Shown here in pieces: positions 8,283-17,708 of a DNA stretch of 44,185 nucleotides. The stretch lies in contig JAMXAU010000006.1 in NCBI GenBank assembly GCA_024281365.1, positions 1 through 44,185 of the forward strand, read 5' to 3'. Under the pieces are notes generated by a model. That model searched no databases, was not told the origin of the DNA, and saw nothing but the letters and a program-made list of their open reading frames with translations. The stretch's first letter is position 1; the number at the start of each line of letters is the position of its first letter. Both the position numbers and the translations under genes were made by a program. Origin of the DNA: Nitrospira sp. GTDB taxonomy: Bacteria > Nitrospirota > Nitrospiria > Nitrospirales > Nitrospiraceae.

Positions 8283-9026
8283 ATGTCACTACAAGGGAGA
8301 ACCGCTATTGTGACCGGTGCCGCTCAGGGTATCGGTCGTGCGATTGCCGAAGCGTTGGCTCAAGCAGGGGCGGATATTGCCGTCGCTGATCTCGATCCCA
8401 GCCGTTCCGCGGAAACTGTGGCTGCGGTGGAAAATATTGGGAGAAAGGCGTTGAACCTCAAAGTCAACGTGGCCGATGCCGGTGAAACCAAGTCGATGGT
8501 CGAACAAGTGCTCAAGGCTTGGGGAAAGGTGGATATCCTGGTCAATAATGCCGGGATCACTCGTGACGGCTTATTGTTACGGATGAAAGAAGAGGATTGG
8601 AACCTGGTCCTTCAGATCAATTTGAACGGTACCTTTAACTGTACAAAGGCGGTCTTGCAGCCGATGACCAAGCAGCGGTATGGTCGTATCGTCAACATTG
8701 CCTCGATTGTTGGGGTGATTGGAAATGCAGGGCAGGCGAACTACTCGGCGTCGAAGGCAGCCGTCATCGGGTTTACGAAGACAGTTGGGCGGGAATATGC
8801 CAGCCGTAATGTGACGGTGAATGCGGTGGCGCCGGGTTTCATCGATACGGCAATGACCCATGGTCTTTCCACTGATGTCAAGGATACATTACTCAAGCAG
8901 ATTCCGCTGGGTCGCTTGGGGACGCCGGCCGATATTGCCGCAGCCGTGCGTTTCTTGGTATCCGAGGAGGCCGCTTACATCACGGGTCATGTTTTGCACG
9001 TAAACGGCGGTATGTTGATGGTATAA
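8283..9026 (+). CDS. fabG: 3-oxoacyl-ACP reductase
   Basis: 247 residues, the standard FabG length, from the ATG at 8283 with GAAAGG upstream. A TTG at 8247 would add a non-conserved tail. Short-chain dehydrogenase features: cofactor loop [27 protein letters not shown], Ser-Tyr-Lys catalytic set in [11 protein letters not shown] and [10 protein letters not shown], and C-terminal [15 protein letters not shown]. It reduces 3-oxoacyl-ACP with NADPH in the elongation cycle. Lies between fabD and acpP. Confidence 0.96.
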   Translation: MSLQGRTAIVTGAAQGIGRAIAEALAQAGADIAVADLDPSRSAETVAAVENIGRKALNLKVNVADAGETKSMVEQVLKAWGKVDILVNNAGITRDGLLLRMKEEDWNLVLQINLNGTFNCTKAVLQPMTKQRYGRIVNIASIVGVIGNAGQANYSASKAAVIGFTKTVGREYASRNVTVNAVAPGFIDTAMTHGLSTDVKDTLLKQIPLGRLGTPADIAAAVRFLVSEEAAYITGHVLHVNGGMLMV

Positions 9027-9114
9027 AGACAGCAAGTCTCTTGGGAATGGCCGTCACAGATCCCCGTGTGGCGGTGCAAGTGAGAGTATACCGGGGAAGG
9101 AGGTAGTCAGATCG

Positions 9115-9348
9115 ATGGCCACTGTAGAAGAACGAGTCAAGAAAATTATTGCCGAACAGCTTGGCGTGGAAGAAGACGAGGTCACACCGGAGGCCTCTTT
9201 CGTTGAAGACTTGGGAGCGGATTCGCTCGATACCGTCGAGCTGGTGATGGCACTCGAAGAAGAATTTTCGATCGAAATCCCCGATGAGGATGCCGAGAAG
9301 ATTCTGACCGTCGGGAAAGCGTTGGACTACATTAAAGAAAAGTCTTGA
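9115..9348 (+). CDS. acpP: Acyl carrier protein
   Basis: 77 residues. The phosphopantetheine Ser lies in [18 protein letters not shown], followed by [12 protein letters not shown]. The AAGGAGGT ribosome binding site upstream is the strongest in the cluster, fitting the high expression ACP needs. Carries the growing acyl chain for the fab enzymes and provides acyl-ACP to PlsX. Confidence 0.98.
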   Translation: MATVEERVKKIIAEQLGVEEDEVTPEASFVEDLGADSLDTVELVMALEEEFSIEIPDEDAEKILTVGKALDYIKEKS

Positions 9349-9350
9349 AC

Positions 9351-10613
9351 ATGGCCGCAGGTGAATCAGATCGGCCGACCCGGCGCGTCGTTGTCACCGG
9401 TCTTGGGCTGGTGACTCCGTTGGGTACCGGCGTCGAGAAGACGTGGAATGCCATTTGTGCCGGTGAGTCCGGTATCGGCAGGATCACGAGATTTGATCCG
9501 GCCGGCTATGATGCTCAAATTGCCGGCGAAGTGAAGGACTTTGATCCGGCCCGGTTCATCGAAAAAAAAGAAATCAAGAAAATGGATACGTTCATCCACT
9601 ACGCTGTCGGTGCAGCGCAGTTGGCCGTGGACGATGCCGCCTTAAAGGTCGCGCCGGAAGAAGCCACGCGGGTCGGGGTGTATATCGGTTCTGGGATCGG
9701 CGGTCTCGGGTCGATCGAACATTATCATGATGTGCTCAGGGCCAAAGGGCCTGGACGGGTCTCACCATTTTTTATTCCGATGACCATTATCAACCTGGCC
9801 TCTGGGCAAGTGGCGATTCGGATCGGAGCCAAAGGGCCCAATTCCTGTGCCGTGACGGCTTGCGCCACGGGCAATCATTGCATTGGTGATGCATACCGCC
9901 TGATTCAGCGAGGTGAGGCCGATGTCATGGTGGCCGGTGGCGCCGAAGCGGCGGTCACTCCACTGGGTGTCGCGGGATTCGCGGCAGCCAAGGCCTTGTC
10001 GTTCAGGAATGATGAACCGACCAAAGCGAGCCGTCCGTTCGACAAGGATCGTGATGGATTTGTGTTGGGAGAAGGGGCAGGGGTTGTCGTGATCGAGGAA
10101 CGTGAACACGCCATCCGGCGTGGGGTTAGAATATATGGGGAGATCATCGGGTACGGGATGAACAGCGACGCGTACCACATTACGGCTCCACCGGAAGAAG
10201 GCGAAGGGGCTGTGCGGTGTATGGAGCTCGCGCTGAAGGATGCGGGGATCTCCCGCGAGCAGATCGGCTATATCAATGCGCATGGGACATCGACGATGGC
10301 CGATGCGATTGAGACCAGAGCAATCAAACAAGTATTCGGTGAGCAGGCCTATCGTATTCCCGTCAGCTCAACCAAGTCCATGACGGGGCACCTACTCGGT
10401 GCGGCTGGTGGAATCGAAGCGGTCTTCAGCATCCTGGCATTGTTTCATGGGATGCTCCCGCCCACGATCAATCTGGATGTCCCCGATCCGGCCTGTGACT
10501 TAGACTATATTCCCAACAAGGCTCGGCCAGCCGCGATTCAGATGGCCTTGTCGAACTCGTTCGGATTCGGTGGAGTGAACGCCTGTTTGATTTTCAAGCG
10601 ACTGGACACGTAA
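9351..10613 (+). CDS. fabF: Beta-ketoacyl-ACP synthase II
   Basis: 420 residues from the ATG at 9351, only two nt after the acpP stop; a TTG at 9345 is less likely. KAS II elongating synthase: catalytic Cys in [18 protein letters not shown], His in NAHGTSTM and His in [14 protein letters not shown]-terminal [15 protein letters not shown] and the glycine-rich [15 protein letters not shown] end are typical. The tight spacing to acpP indicates a common transcript. Confidence 0.97.
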   Translation: MAAGESDRPTRRVVVTGLGLVTPLGTGVEKTWNAICAGESGIGRITRFDPAGYDAQIAGEVKDFDPARFIEKKEIKKMDTFIHYAVGAAQLAVDDAALKVAPEEATRVGVYIGSGIGGLGSIEHYHDVLRAKGPGRVSPFFIPMTIINLASGQVAIRIGAKGPNSCAVTACATGNHCIGDAYRLIQRGEADVMVAGGAEAAVTPLGVAGFAAAKALSFRNDEPTKASRPFDKDRDGFVLGEGAGVVVIEEREHAIRRGVRIYGEIIGYGMNSDAYHITAPPEEGEGAVRCMELALKDAGISREQIGYINAHGTSTMADAIETRAIKQVFGEQAYRIPVSSTKSMTGHLLGAAGGIEAVFSILALFHGMLPPTINLDVPDPACDLDYIPNKARPAAIQMALSNSFGFGGVNACLIFKRLDT

Positions 10614-10626
10614 CACGCATGCCTCA

Positions 10627-11334
10627 ATGATGCCTGCCTCTTCTACTGACTCCTCACGCGCCTTCTTGAAATATCGATTCAGGGATGACAACCTTTTGGA
10701 AGAGGCGCTCACGCACAAGTCGTACGTGAATGAGCGTCGGGAGCCTGGGCGGACACACAATGAACGCCTTGAGTTTTTGGGAGACGCCGTATTATCGCTG
10801 ATTATCAGTGATTATCTGGCGAGACGCTATCCCGAACTGAGTGAAGGAGCTCTCTCCAAGCTCAAGGCAAAGTTGGTGAGCGAGACGCCGTTGGCGAATG
10901 CCGCTCGGCGGCTGGATCTTGGGCGCTATCTGAGGCTTGGTCGAGGGGAGGAACGATCCAAAGGAAGGGATAAGACGTCACTATTGGCTGACGCCATGGA
11001 AGCCGTCATTGCTGCGGTCTATCTAGACGGAGGTTTTGAGGTCAGCCGTGATTTCACAGTTGATATTCTAGCTGAGGAACTGCACGAACTTGATGCCGTT
11101 CATGAACAGCCCGGAGGTGATGACTACAAAACGCGCTTTCAGGAGTGGTGTCAAAAGCGGTATGAGATATTGCCGCAGTACCTGGTGGTGGGCGAAACCG
11201 GACCGGACCATCAGAAGATCTTTGAAGTGGAAGTGCAAGTAAATCAGAGAGTGGTTGGGGTTGGACGGGGAAATAGTAAGAAGGAAGCGGAACAGGAGGC
11301 AGCGCAGCAAGCGCTGGAGCAGATGGAGCATTGA
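10627..11334 (+). CDS. rnc: Ribonuclease III
   Basis: 235 residues. Endonuclease for double-stranded RNA (rRNA and mRNA processing). The signature NERLEFLGDAVLSLIISDYL carries the catalytic acidic residues; a second acidic motif is in SLLADAMEAVIAAVYLDGG. The C-terminal dsRNA-binding domain runs from about residue 160 (DYKTRFQEWCQKR...) to GNSKKEAEQEAAQQALEQM. Follows fabF by 13 nt, as in many bacteria. Confidence 0.97.
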   Translation: MMPASSTDSSRAFLKYRFRDDNLLEEALTHKSYVNERREPGRTHNERLEFLGDAVLSLIISDYLARRYPELSEGALSKLKAKLVSETPLANAARRLDLGRYLRLGRGEERSKGRDKTSLLADAMEAVIAAVYLDGGFEVSRDFTVDILAEELHELDAVHEQPGGDDYKTRFQEWCQKRYEILPQYLVVGETGPDHQKIFEVEVQVNQRVVGVGRGNSKKEAEQEAAQQALEQMEH

Positions 11335-11409
11335 GGCAGCATTCCGTTGGAACCGGGGAGCTGCTACGATGCTGGATTACTGTGATCGGAAGAGTAGGGG
11401 AGGTCGGTG

Positions 11410-12015
11410 ATGTTCAAGCAAGCAGGATGGCGGATACTGGCGGGGGGACTAATCGGGTTGATGTTGCTGGTCTCAGGAATCGGGTTGCTTCCCGCAGCCG
11501 ACAACACGCCCAATTCAAAGACGGACGCTCCGAAAAGTGCGCGGGCCATCATCAAAACAAAATTCGGTGATATCGAAATCAAATTCTATCCGGATGTGGC
11601 GCCCAAGCATGTCGAGAACTTTGTCAAGTTGGCCAAGGCGGGTTTCTACAACGGAACAATTTTCCATCGTGTGATTCCTGGGTTCATGATCCAGGGCGGA
11701 GATCCGAATACGAAGGATTCTCTCAAAAAGGACACCTACGGGCAGGGTGGTCCTGGTCATACGGTGAAGGCCGAGTTCAGTGACATCCCACACAAGCGCG
11801 GTATCGTCTCGATGGCTCGGGCAGCAGATCCGGATTCTGCGGGGTCTCAGTTTTTCATTGTGGTGGAGGATTCTCGATTCCTGGATCGCAAGTACTCGGT
11901 GTTTGGAGAAGTGACGAAAGGCATTGGCGTAGCTGATAAAATCGTGAATTTGCCACGTGACGAGCGTGATAATCCACGGGATCGCATAGAAATGACCGTG
12001 ACTATCGTGGAATAG
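11410..12015 (+). CDS. Exported cyclophilin-type peptidyl-prolyl isomerase
   Basis: 201 residues. A signal peptide (WRILAGGLIGLMLLVSGIGL then LPAADN) is followed by a cyclophilin domain: AIIKTKFGDIEIKFYPDVAP, FHRVIPGFMIQGGDP with the catalytic Arg, and GSQFFIVVED. Probably folds periplasmic or secreted proteins. The ATG at 11410 has AGGGGAGGT at good spacing; an adjoining GTG at 11407 does not. Domain length and lack of insertions resemble PpiA/PpiB. Confidence 0.93.
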   Translation: MFKQAGWRILAGGLIGLMLLVSGIGLLPAADNTPNSKTDAPKSARAIIKTKFGDIEIKFYPDVAPKHVENFVKLAKAGFYNGTIFHRVIPGFMIQGGDPNTKDSLKKDTYGQGGPGHTVKAEFSDIPHKRGIVSMARAADPDSAGSQFFIVVEDSRFLDRKYSVFGEVTKGIGVADKIVNLPRDERDNPRDRIEMTVTIVE

Positions 12016-12026
12016 GATTGCGTCTG

Positions 12027-12209
12027 TTATGCTTCGATGTCTTCCTCAGAGGGGAAGGTGATGAGGGAGGAGTTTGTTGGTCCGATGCGTTCCCGAGCGA
12101 GCCAAGGCCAAGTCAGGTAGACGGTCGCGAACGCGACCGTCAGCGTGCTGACAACGATACCAGGAGTGTACCCCGAGGCTGTTCCGAAAGGCGGTTGTTT
12201 TTCACCCAC
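12027..12209 (-). CDS. Small single-span membrane protein, hypothetical
   Basis: 60 residues from a GTG at 12209. One hydrophobic segment (GIVVSTLTVAFATVYLTWPW), preceded by a Gly/Pro-rich stretch and followed by a short acidic tail (PSEEDIEA). No family recognised. It lies on the same strand as the two genes at 12.4-14.1 kb and may be the last gene of that group. The frame stays open upstream of the GTG, so the start is uncertain. Confidence 0.4.
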   Translation of the reverse strand: MGEKQPPFGTASGYTPGIVVSTLTVAFATVYLTWPWLARERIGPTNSSLITFPSEEDIEA

Positions 12210-12323
12210 TCGCCCCAGCTTGCCAAGACGCGCTGTACATCGACCAAGGCCGCAGTAAGCGAAGAGGCGAATCGTACTCTCTGCCGCGCGTTGAGCTTCT
12301 GACCCCGCTTCGACAGGGCGGAG

Positions 12324-12342
12324 AACGTCGCTGGCGGACGTT
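12324..12342. repeat. Short inverted repeat
   Basis: AACGTC-GCTGGCG-GACGTT: a 6-bp perfect stem with a 7-nt loop in the gap between the small membrane protein and the Cys/His-rich gene. There is no T-tract, so it is not a convincing terminator. Confidence 0.4.
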
Positions 12343-12354
12343 ACCGACAGCCTC

Positions 12355-13056
12355 TTAGTGATGGTGCCTGCAATCAGGACCGTGGGTGTGTCCTTCTAAA
12401 GGCGGTGGTGAAGGCAGTAAGGATTGTCCGGGAAGAAAGATGTGCCCTGGTTCGTGCTTCCTCTTGAGATGGGCGGCGATTTCTGGATGGTGTGTCTTGA
12501 CATAGCCGATCAGTCCTCCCAGAAACCGGCTGGACTGAAAATCCTTTCCTGAAAACGTAGACACGAACCTGTCGATTTTGTCCAAGACAGCCGGAGCATC
12601 CGTTAGATCTGCGATCTGCGCAGGGTTCTGCTTCTTGAAGCTTTCGTACTCCTTGCGGAGATGTTCGGCAAATACCGGCATGGGAGCGGCCGGTACATGG
12701 AGCGGGCTGAGTGTGCGCCGGAGGGCCTGAAGGGCCGTGATTACCTCGGCATCCTGCCCGTCCCGGCGACCTTCAAAATAACTAAACGTAATGACTTCAA
12801 TCAGATTAAAGAAGGCAACGGCCTTCTGTCCCCCCGACTCGTCTAACTCTCGATAGAAGTCTCGGCGAACGGGTAAGAATTGCTCACTGAGCCGTTTCTG
12901 TTGGTAATCGCTTCCGGTGTCAAGATAGAGGCAATCCGTTGGGCAGGAGATGCGAGTGATTCGATGTTCGCCGCAGCAGAGGCTGCAGATGGATCCTCCT
13001 AGCGCGGGGCATGGGCGTTTCCCTTTGCGGTCATGACAATACGCACAGGCATTCAT
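12355..13056 (-). CDS. Conserved Cys/His-rich protein, unknown function
   Basis: 233 residues. The N-terminus looks like a compact zinc-binding module: CAYCHDRKGKRPCP, then SICSLCCGEHRITRISCPTDC. A helical middle region follows, and the C-terminus is rich in His (HTHGPDCRHHH), possibly a second metal site. No signal peptide. The start codon overlaps the stop of the upstream beta-propeller gene (ATGA), so the two are probably co-translated. The function is not recognised; metal binding is inferred only from the Cys and His spacing. Confidence 0.75.
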   Translation of the reverse strand: MNACAYCHDRKGKRPCPALGGSICSLCCGEHRITRISCPTDCLYLDTGSDYQQKRLSEQFLPVRRDFYRELDESGGQKAVAFFNLIEVITFSYFEGRRDGQDAEVITALQALRRTLSPLHVPAAPMPVFAEHLRKEYESFKKQNPAQIADLTDAPAVLDKIDRFVSTFSGKDFQSSRFLGGLIGYVKTHHPEIAAHLKRKHEPGHIFLPGQSLLPSPPPLEGHTHGPDCRHHH

Positions 13057-14150
13057 TTTTTTGGTCCTTCTGGGGTCGATTTCGGAGGGGGAGGAATGAA
13101 CCCATAGTCGGCGAGGGTGCGCTTCTCGCCTTTGGATTTAGCTGATGACGGAGTTTCAAGCCCGTTCATTTCGGCCGCATGGACATAGTAGTAGGGAACC
13201 AAAATAAGATTATTCGTGCGGTCGATACCGATGTCGGCTGGAGCGAGGAGATACTCGGCGATGACCTGGAAACGATGGTCTCTGGTCATTCGCCAAATTT
13301 TCCCTTTTGTAAGATCAGAGACGTACATGTTCCCCCACTGATCGAAATCGACTCCGCTGAGGTTCTGGAAACGGCTGGTGAAAAATCCATTCGCCTCCAG
13401 TTCGGTCAATTGTCCGTCAGGAGTGATCTCCAGGATTTTCCCTTTGTCCCAGCTGACGGCAATGAGGTGGTCAGTCGTGGGGTGGACGGCGAGCCCTGCA
13501 GGGCCTGCGAGTCGTTCGTCGTGGATCAAGAGGTCAACCCGATAATGATCCGATGGATTGACGCGGTAGATGGAATTGGAGCTCTGATCAGATACGTAGA
13601 GGAGACCGGTTTGCGAGGCTGCAACATCGGTCAAGGAGACCTGCGACCGTGACGGAGGAGAGAAGGAGACCGTGGTCAGCAATTTCCCGGTTGTCTTGTC
13701 GAAGCCCTTCAGTTGATCAAGATCGGCGACATAGAGGATGGCCCCAACTAAGGCCATTCCCTTGGGCGCGTGTAATGAGATCTCTGACGCACCGCCTTGG
13801 ATGAACTTGAGGTTGATAATCTTTCCCTCGGTATTCACTTTCGTGATGAAACCGTTATTATCGCGGGCCTCCGGTTCACCGTTGACGTTGGAGATGAAAT
13901 ATTCTTTCCCGGCGGAATCGCCGATAAAGCTATTGGGTGTCTCCAGCCCGGTAATTTGCGCGGCCTCACTGGGTAAGGAAAGACCAACGATTAATGCTGC
14001 CAAGAGGAAGGGTGACTGATAGGAAGATAGAGGCAACGGAGGGTGTTTCCCAGAATTAGTCTTGGGAGCATCGTATCCAAGGGGTAACTTGACTGTCAAG
14101 AAACGACGATGCGGGGGTATCATCGATGGAAATTGCCCCTGCGTGCCCAC
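13053..14150 (-). CDS. Exported NHL/SMP-30-type beta-propeller protein
   Basis: Up to 365 residues. A hydrophobic export signal (SPFLLAALIVGLSLPSEAAQ) is followed by repeated propeller blades: GPAGLAVHPTTDHLIAVSW, NLSGVDFDQWGNMYVSDLTK and PADIGIDRTNNLILVPYY. The product is probably periplasmic and binds a ligand or has a lyase/lactonase-like fold; the exact role is unknown. The start is uncertain: the ATG at 14150 leaves a long pre-signal tail, while a TTG at 14036 would place the signal peptide properly. A TTGACA-like -35 (minus strand, near 14101) with TACGAT 18 nt downstream would fit the shorter form. Followed by the Cys/His-rich gene with a 4-nt overlap. Confidence 0.72.
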   Translation of the reverse strand: MGTQGQFPSMIPPHRRFLTVKLPLGYDAPKTNSGKHPPLPLSSYQSPFLLAALIVGLSLPSEAAQITGLETPNSFIGDSAGKEYFISNVNGEPEARDNNGFITKVNTEGKIINLKFIQGGASEISLHAPKGMALVGAILYVADLDQLKGFDKTTGKLLTTVSFSPPSRSQVSLTDVAASQTGLLYVSDQSSNSIYRVNPSDHYRVDLLIHDERLAGPAGLAVHPTTDHLIAVSWDKGKILEITPDGQLTELEANGFFTSRFQNLSGVDFDQWGNMYVSDLTKGKIWRMTRDHRFQVIAEYLLAPADIGIDRTNNLILVPYYYVHAAEMNGLETPSSAKSKGEKRTLADYGFIPPPPKSTPEGPKK

Positions 14151-14237
14151 GCATCATCATCCAGCGTTGACTTGCATAAAATTCCCCTGCTAAGTTGCCG
14201 CAAATTTACTGACTTACTTGCGAGAGGGAGGAAGATC

Positions 14238-15098
14238 GTGGCCGCACAATTGATTGATGGCAAAGCATTGGCGCAACAGGTTCGTGATCGGCTGGCACAA
14301 GAATCGGCAGAATTATTGGCGAAAAAGGGGATAGTCCCTGGCCTGGCGACCATCCTGGTCGGCGATGATCCCGCCTCACATGTCTACGTGAAGAACAAAC
14401 AAAAGGCGTGCGAAATGGCCGGCATCTATGTTGACGACCACAAGCTCCCAGCCAGTACGAGTCAGGCCGACTTGCTGGCGCTTATCGAAAAAAAGAATAC
14501 GGATCCCAAGATTCATGGCATCCTGGTTCAACTACCCTTACCCAAGCATATCGATAGCAAGGTGATTCTCGAAGCTGTGTCTCCGTTGAAGGATGCAGAC
14601 GGGTTTCATCCCTATAACTTCGGCCGACTGGTGGAGGGGCACCCCGTGTTTGAAGCCTGTACGCCCAAGGGCGTGATTAAGATGATTGAATCTGCCGGGG
14701 TAACCATCGAGGGTAAACGGGCTGTCGTGGTGGGTCGGAGTAATATTGTAGGGAAACCCTTGGCATTGATGCTCCTTCAACGCAATGCCACCGTCACGAT
14801 TTGCCATTCGAAAACCAAGGATCTTCCCGCGGTCTGCCGTGAAGCCGACTTGTTGCTCGTTGCGATCGGGAAAGCAAAGTTCGTTACGGCGGAGATGGTA
14901 CGCGAAGGGGCGGTTGTGATCGATGTGGGTACGAACAAGACACCGGAGGGGAAGTTGTGCGGCGATGTGGATTTTGAGCCGGTGAAGCAGAAGGCTGGCT
15001 GGATCAGCCCGGTGCCTGGCGGTGTGGGTCCCATGACGATTGCCATGTTGCTCGAGAATACGGTCGAGTCCGCGAAACGGGCAGCAGGAATGAAATGA
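14238..15098 (+). CDS. folD: Bifunctional methylene-THF dehydrogenase/cyclohydrolase
   Basis: 286 residues from the GTG at 14238, with GGGAGGA upstream. Interconverts 5,10-methylene- and 10-formyl-tetrahydrofolate. The catalytic Lys region is YVKNKQKACEMAG; DADGFHPYNFGRL, the dinucleotide site VVVGRSNIVGKPLALML, and the C-terminal PVPGGVGPMTIAMLLENTV are all present. First of a folD-metF-panB run of one-carbon and C1-dependent reactions, 10 nt before metF. Confidence 0.96.
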   Translation: MAAQLIDGKALAQQVRDRLAQESAELLAKKGIVPGLATILVGDDPASHVYVKNKQKACEMAGIYVDDHKLPASTSQADLLALIEKKNTDPKIHGILVQLPLPKHIDSKVILEAVSPLKDADGFHPYNFGRLVEGHPVFEACTPKGVIKMIESAGVTIEGKRAVVVGRSNIVGKPLALMLLQRNATVTICHSKTKDLPAVCREADLLLVAIGKAKFVTAEMVREGAVVIDVGTNKTPEGKLCGDVDFEPVKQKAGWISPVPGGVGPMTIAMLLENTVESAKRAAGMK

Positions 15099-15108
15099 GA
15101 GGCCGGGA

Positions 15109-15996
15109 ATGAGCCGAGAGCCGCAGCGTTTGATCGATGTTCTGAATCGCGGAACATTCGCCGTGACCGTCGAATATAACCCCCCCAAGGGGACGAATAT
15201 CTCCGCGGTGCTGGAGAATGCCAAACAGCTGGTGGGGCGTGTCCATGGCGTGAATATCACCGACAACACCGCCGCAGTAGTTCGGGCAGGATCGCTTCCG
15301 GTCTGCCGCCTGCTCTATGAGCTTGGACATGATCCTGTCATGCAACTGACCTGTCGTGACCGTAATCGGATTGCGATGCAATCGGATTTGATGGGCGCCC
15401 ACATGCTTGGGATCAGGAATATTTTATGTCTCACTGGCGACTATCCCACGGTGGGGGACCACAAAGAAGCCAAGCCGGTCTACGATCTGGACTCGGTCCA
15501 AGTCATGCAGCTAGTGCAGGGCTTGAACAACGGTAAGGACATGATGGGTAACAAGCTCGACGGGTCCACGGCCTTCACGATCGGGGCGGCCGTGACACCG
15601 GAAGCCGATCTCATCGGGCCGGTGTTGGCGAAATTCGAGGTGAAAGTGAAAGCCGGCGCGCAATTCTTCCAGACCCAAGCGGTTTATAATCCTGATGTCT
15701 TTGCCAGCTTCATGAAACAGGTGCGGTCGTTTAACGTGAAGGTATTGGCGGGGATCCTCGTGTTACGGAACTACAAGATGGCCGAATTCATGAACGCCAA
15801 TATTCCCGGGATGTCGGTGCCGAAGGAGATGATCGATGAGCTGAAGGCTGCAGGGGATCGAGCTGAAGATGTCGGCGTTGACATTGCCGTGCGGTCAATC
15901 AAGGCAGTACGACCCCATTGTGACGGGGTTCATCTTATGGCGATCAAGGCCACCCATCGATTGGCTGAGATCATCACCAAGGCAGAATTAGGCTGA
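15109..15996 (+). CDS. metF: Methylenetetrahydrofolate reductase
   Basis: 295 residues, the size of the single-domain bacterial enzyme. Reduces 5,10-methylene-THF to 5-methyl-THF with FAD. Features: VTVEYNPPKGTN at the first strand, QLTCRDRNRIAMQSDL, ILCLTGDYPTVGDH and AGAQFFQTQAVYNPD. Stop and panB start overlap (ATGA). A separate gene for the MTHFR C-terminal domain lies at 18145-18393 on the other strand, so the enzyme may be a two-subunit MetF/MetV-like form. Confidence 0.93.
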   Translation: MSREPQRLIDVLNRGTFAVTVEYNPPKGTNISAVLENAKQLVGRVHGVNITDNTAAVVRAGSLPVCRLLYELGHDPVMQLTCRDRNRIAMQSDLMGAHMLGIRNILCLTGDYPTVGDHKEAKPVYDLDSVQVMQLVQGLNNGKDMMGNKLDGSTAFTIGAAVTPEADLIGPVLAKFEVKVKAGAQFFQTQAVYNPDVFASFMKQVRSFNVKVLAGILVLRNYKMAEFMNANIPGMSVPKEMIDELKAAGDRAEDVGVDIAVRSIKAVRPHCDGVHLMAIKATHRLAEIITKAELG

Positions 15997-16784
15997 TGAC
16001 GATCCTTGACGTTCAGCAGCATAAACGAGAACGTAAGAAGCTCGTCGTCGTCACGGCCTACGATGCATTGTTTGCCGGTATCGTCGAGCAAGCGGGTATC
16101 CGGGTCATCTTGGTCGGAGATTCTCTGGGTGTGGTCGTTCAGGGGAAGGCCAATACCCTCTCTGTGACGATGGAAGACATGCTCTATCACACCAAGCTTG
16201 TGGCGGGTGCGGCCCCACGTGCTCTGGTCATCAGTGACATGCCGTTTATGTCGTATCAGGTCAGCACCGAAGACGCGGTGCGCAACGCAGGTCGATTAAT
16301 CCAGGCCGGCGCTGCTGCGGTCAAGCTCGAAGGCGGCGCCGTCATGGCCGATCGGGTGAAAGCGATGACCAGTCTGGGGATTCCCGTCGTGGGTCATCTG
16401 GGCATGACACCGCAGTCCGTTCATGCGCTCGGTGGGTATAAAGTCCAGGGGAAGGTGGAGGATCAAGTCGCCAAATTGCTGGACGATGCGAGAGCGCTTG
16501 AAGCGGCTGGAGCGTTTGCGCTCGTGTTGGAGGCGATCCCTGCAGAGCTTGCCAGAAGGGTGACCCAGGCGCTGTCAATTTCCACCATTGGGATTGGGGC
16601 AGGGCCTCATTGCGATGGCCAAGTCCTCGTACTCTACGATCTCCTCGGCCTCTTCGATACCTTCGTCCCGAAATTCGTGAAGACCTATGCGCACCTCAAG
16701 ACCGATGCCATCCAAGCCCTGAGTCGATACAAAGACGAAGTCGAGCAGGGGAGATTTCCCAGCGAATCGGAAAGCTATCACTGA
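15996..16784 (+). CDS. panB: 3-methyl-2-oxobutanoate hydroxymethyltransferase
   Basis: 262 residues. Transfers a hydroxymethyl group from 5,10-methylene-THF to 2-oxoisovalerate to give ketopantoate, the first committed step to pantothenate and CoA. Motifs: VVVTAYDALFAGIVEQAG, VILVGDSLGVVVQGK, AAAVKLEGGAVMADRV, GHLGMTPQSVHALGGYKVQG and STIGIGAGPHCDGQVLVLYD. Its methylene-THF substrate links it to folD and metF, with which it forms an overlapping operon. Confidence 0.96.
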   Translation: MTILDVQQHKRERKKLVVVTAYDALFAGIVEQAGIRVILVGDSLGVVVQGKANTLSVTMEDMLYHTKLVAGAAPRALVISDMPFMSYQVSTEDAVRNAGRLIQAGAAAVKLEGGAVMADRVKAMTSLGIPVVGHLGMTPQSVHALGGYKVQGKVEDQVAKLLDDARALEAAGAFALVLEAIPAELARRVTQALSISTIGIGAGPHCDGQVLVLYDLLGLFDTFVPKFVKTYAHLKTDAIQALSRYKDEVEQGRFPSESESYH

Positions 16785-16790
16785 GCGGTT

Positions 16791-17609
16791 TCAGTCTTGG
16801 CCGGTCATCCCGTTGCATGGAACCTGAAAAAGTTTCCGGTCCTCCAGGCATACGGCCGTCAGCTCTCTTCCCCACACGCAACCGCTATCGATGGCGAGAA
16901 GCTGGTCTTCGCAGTGAAGCCCTAGCGCCGCCCAGTGGCCGCAGACAATCGTTGTGTCGCGATGCTTCCGGTTCTTGATTTTAAACCAGGGGAAGTATCC
17001 GGAAGGGATTCGCTCAGGGGGACCATTATATGAAGATTCCATTCGGCCGTCAGATGAACAGGCGCGGAGTCTGGTCAATACTTTGATGATGGTGGCGAGC
17101 CTGGTCGGGCCGGACAGGTCCGAAGACCATTGGAGATGTTTGCTGGGATACAACGCGCGAAGAGTGTCGCGGTAGGAAGGACCTTGCAGATTCACCTCGA
17201 CCTCACGGGCCAGCATTTCCGCCTCGTCGATGGACCATTGCGGGAGTAAGCCAGCATGGACCATGGCAAACGGCCCTTCACGATACAAGAGCCGTTGCTG
17301 CCGGAGCCACGCGAGAAGTTCCTCCCGATCCGGTGCGGCGAGAACCGCTTGCAAAGTATCTTCTGGACGAACCGTCGCGATCTGTTCCACCACGGAAAGA
17401 AGGAAGAGGTCGTGGTTGCCCAAGACGGCGACGGCCCGATTACCAAGCTTCTTGATGTAACGCAGAACGCTCAGTGAATCCGGGCCCCGGTTAACGAGAT
17501 CGCCGACGAACCAGAGGCGATCTCTGGAAGGGTCGAATCGAATATGTTGGATGAGACGTTGCAAAGGTTCGTAACATCCCTGCACATCTCCGATCGCGTA
17601 GGTGGCCAT
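16791..17609 (-). CDS. apaH: Diadenosine tetraphosphatase ApaH
   Basis: 272 residues. Symmetrical hydrolase of Ap4A to two ADP. Metallophosphatase motifs in order: YAIGDVQGCYEPL, FVGDLVNRGPDSL, VLGNHDLFLL, VHAGLLPQWS and CGHWAALG. The ATG at 17609 places the first metal motif directly at the N-terminus; a start at 17621 only adds four residues. Last gene of a minus-strand run after queF, separated from it by a palindromic repeat block. Convergent with panB, with only 6 nt between them. Confidence 0.95.
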   Translation of the reverse strand: MATYAIGDVQGCYEPLQRLIQHIRFDPSRDRLWFVGDLVNRGPDSLSVLRYIKKLGNRAVAVLGNHDLFLLSVVEQIATVRPEDTLQAVLAAPDREELLAWLRQQRLLYREGPFAMVHAGLLPQWSIDEAEMLAREVEVNLQGPSYRDTLRALYPSKHLQWSSDLSGPTRLATIIKVLTRLRACSSDGRMESSYNGPPERIPSGYFPWFKIKNRKHRDTTIVCGHWAALGLHCEDQLLAIDSGCVWGRELTAVCLEDRKLFQVPCNGMTGQD

Positions 17610-17621
17610 AAACAATGTCAA

Positions 17622-17705
17622 CGGTCAATGGTCATGAGTCACTCAAAAAAAGAGAAAAGGCTGATCATTCTTTTCTTAATGACAGATGACCAGTGACTAA
17701 TGACG
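17622..17705. repeat. Imperfect palindrome of GGTCA/GTCAT words between queF and apaH
   Basis: The left arm has GGTCAATGGTCATGAGTCAC; the right arm has ATGACCAGTGACTAATGACG, its approximate reverse complement. The centre is a second dyad (AAGAGAAAAG with CTTTTCTT). The repeated unit is a degenerate 7-8 nt word. Same architecture as the gaps inside the rTCA cluster but with different words. Confidence 0.6.
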
Positions 17706-17708
17706 GGA

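Noticed and set aside
12018-12302. Plus-strand open frame of 94 codons after the cyclophilin gene
   Set aside because: Arginine/serine-rich translation without conserved pattern; overlaps the more protein-like minus-strand membrane frame.
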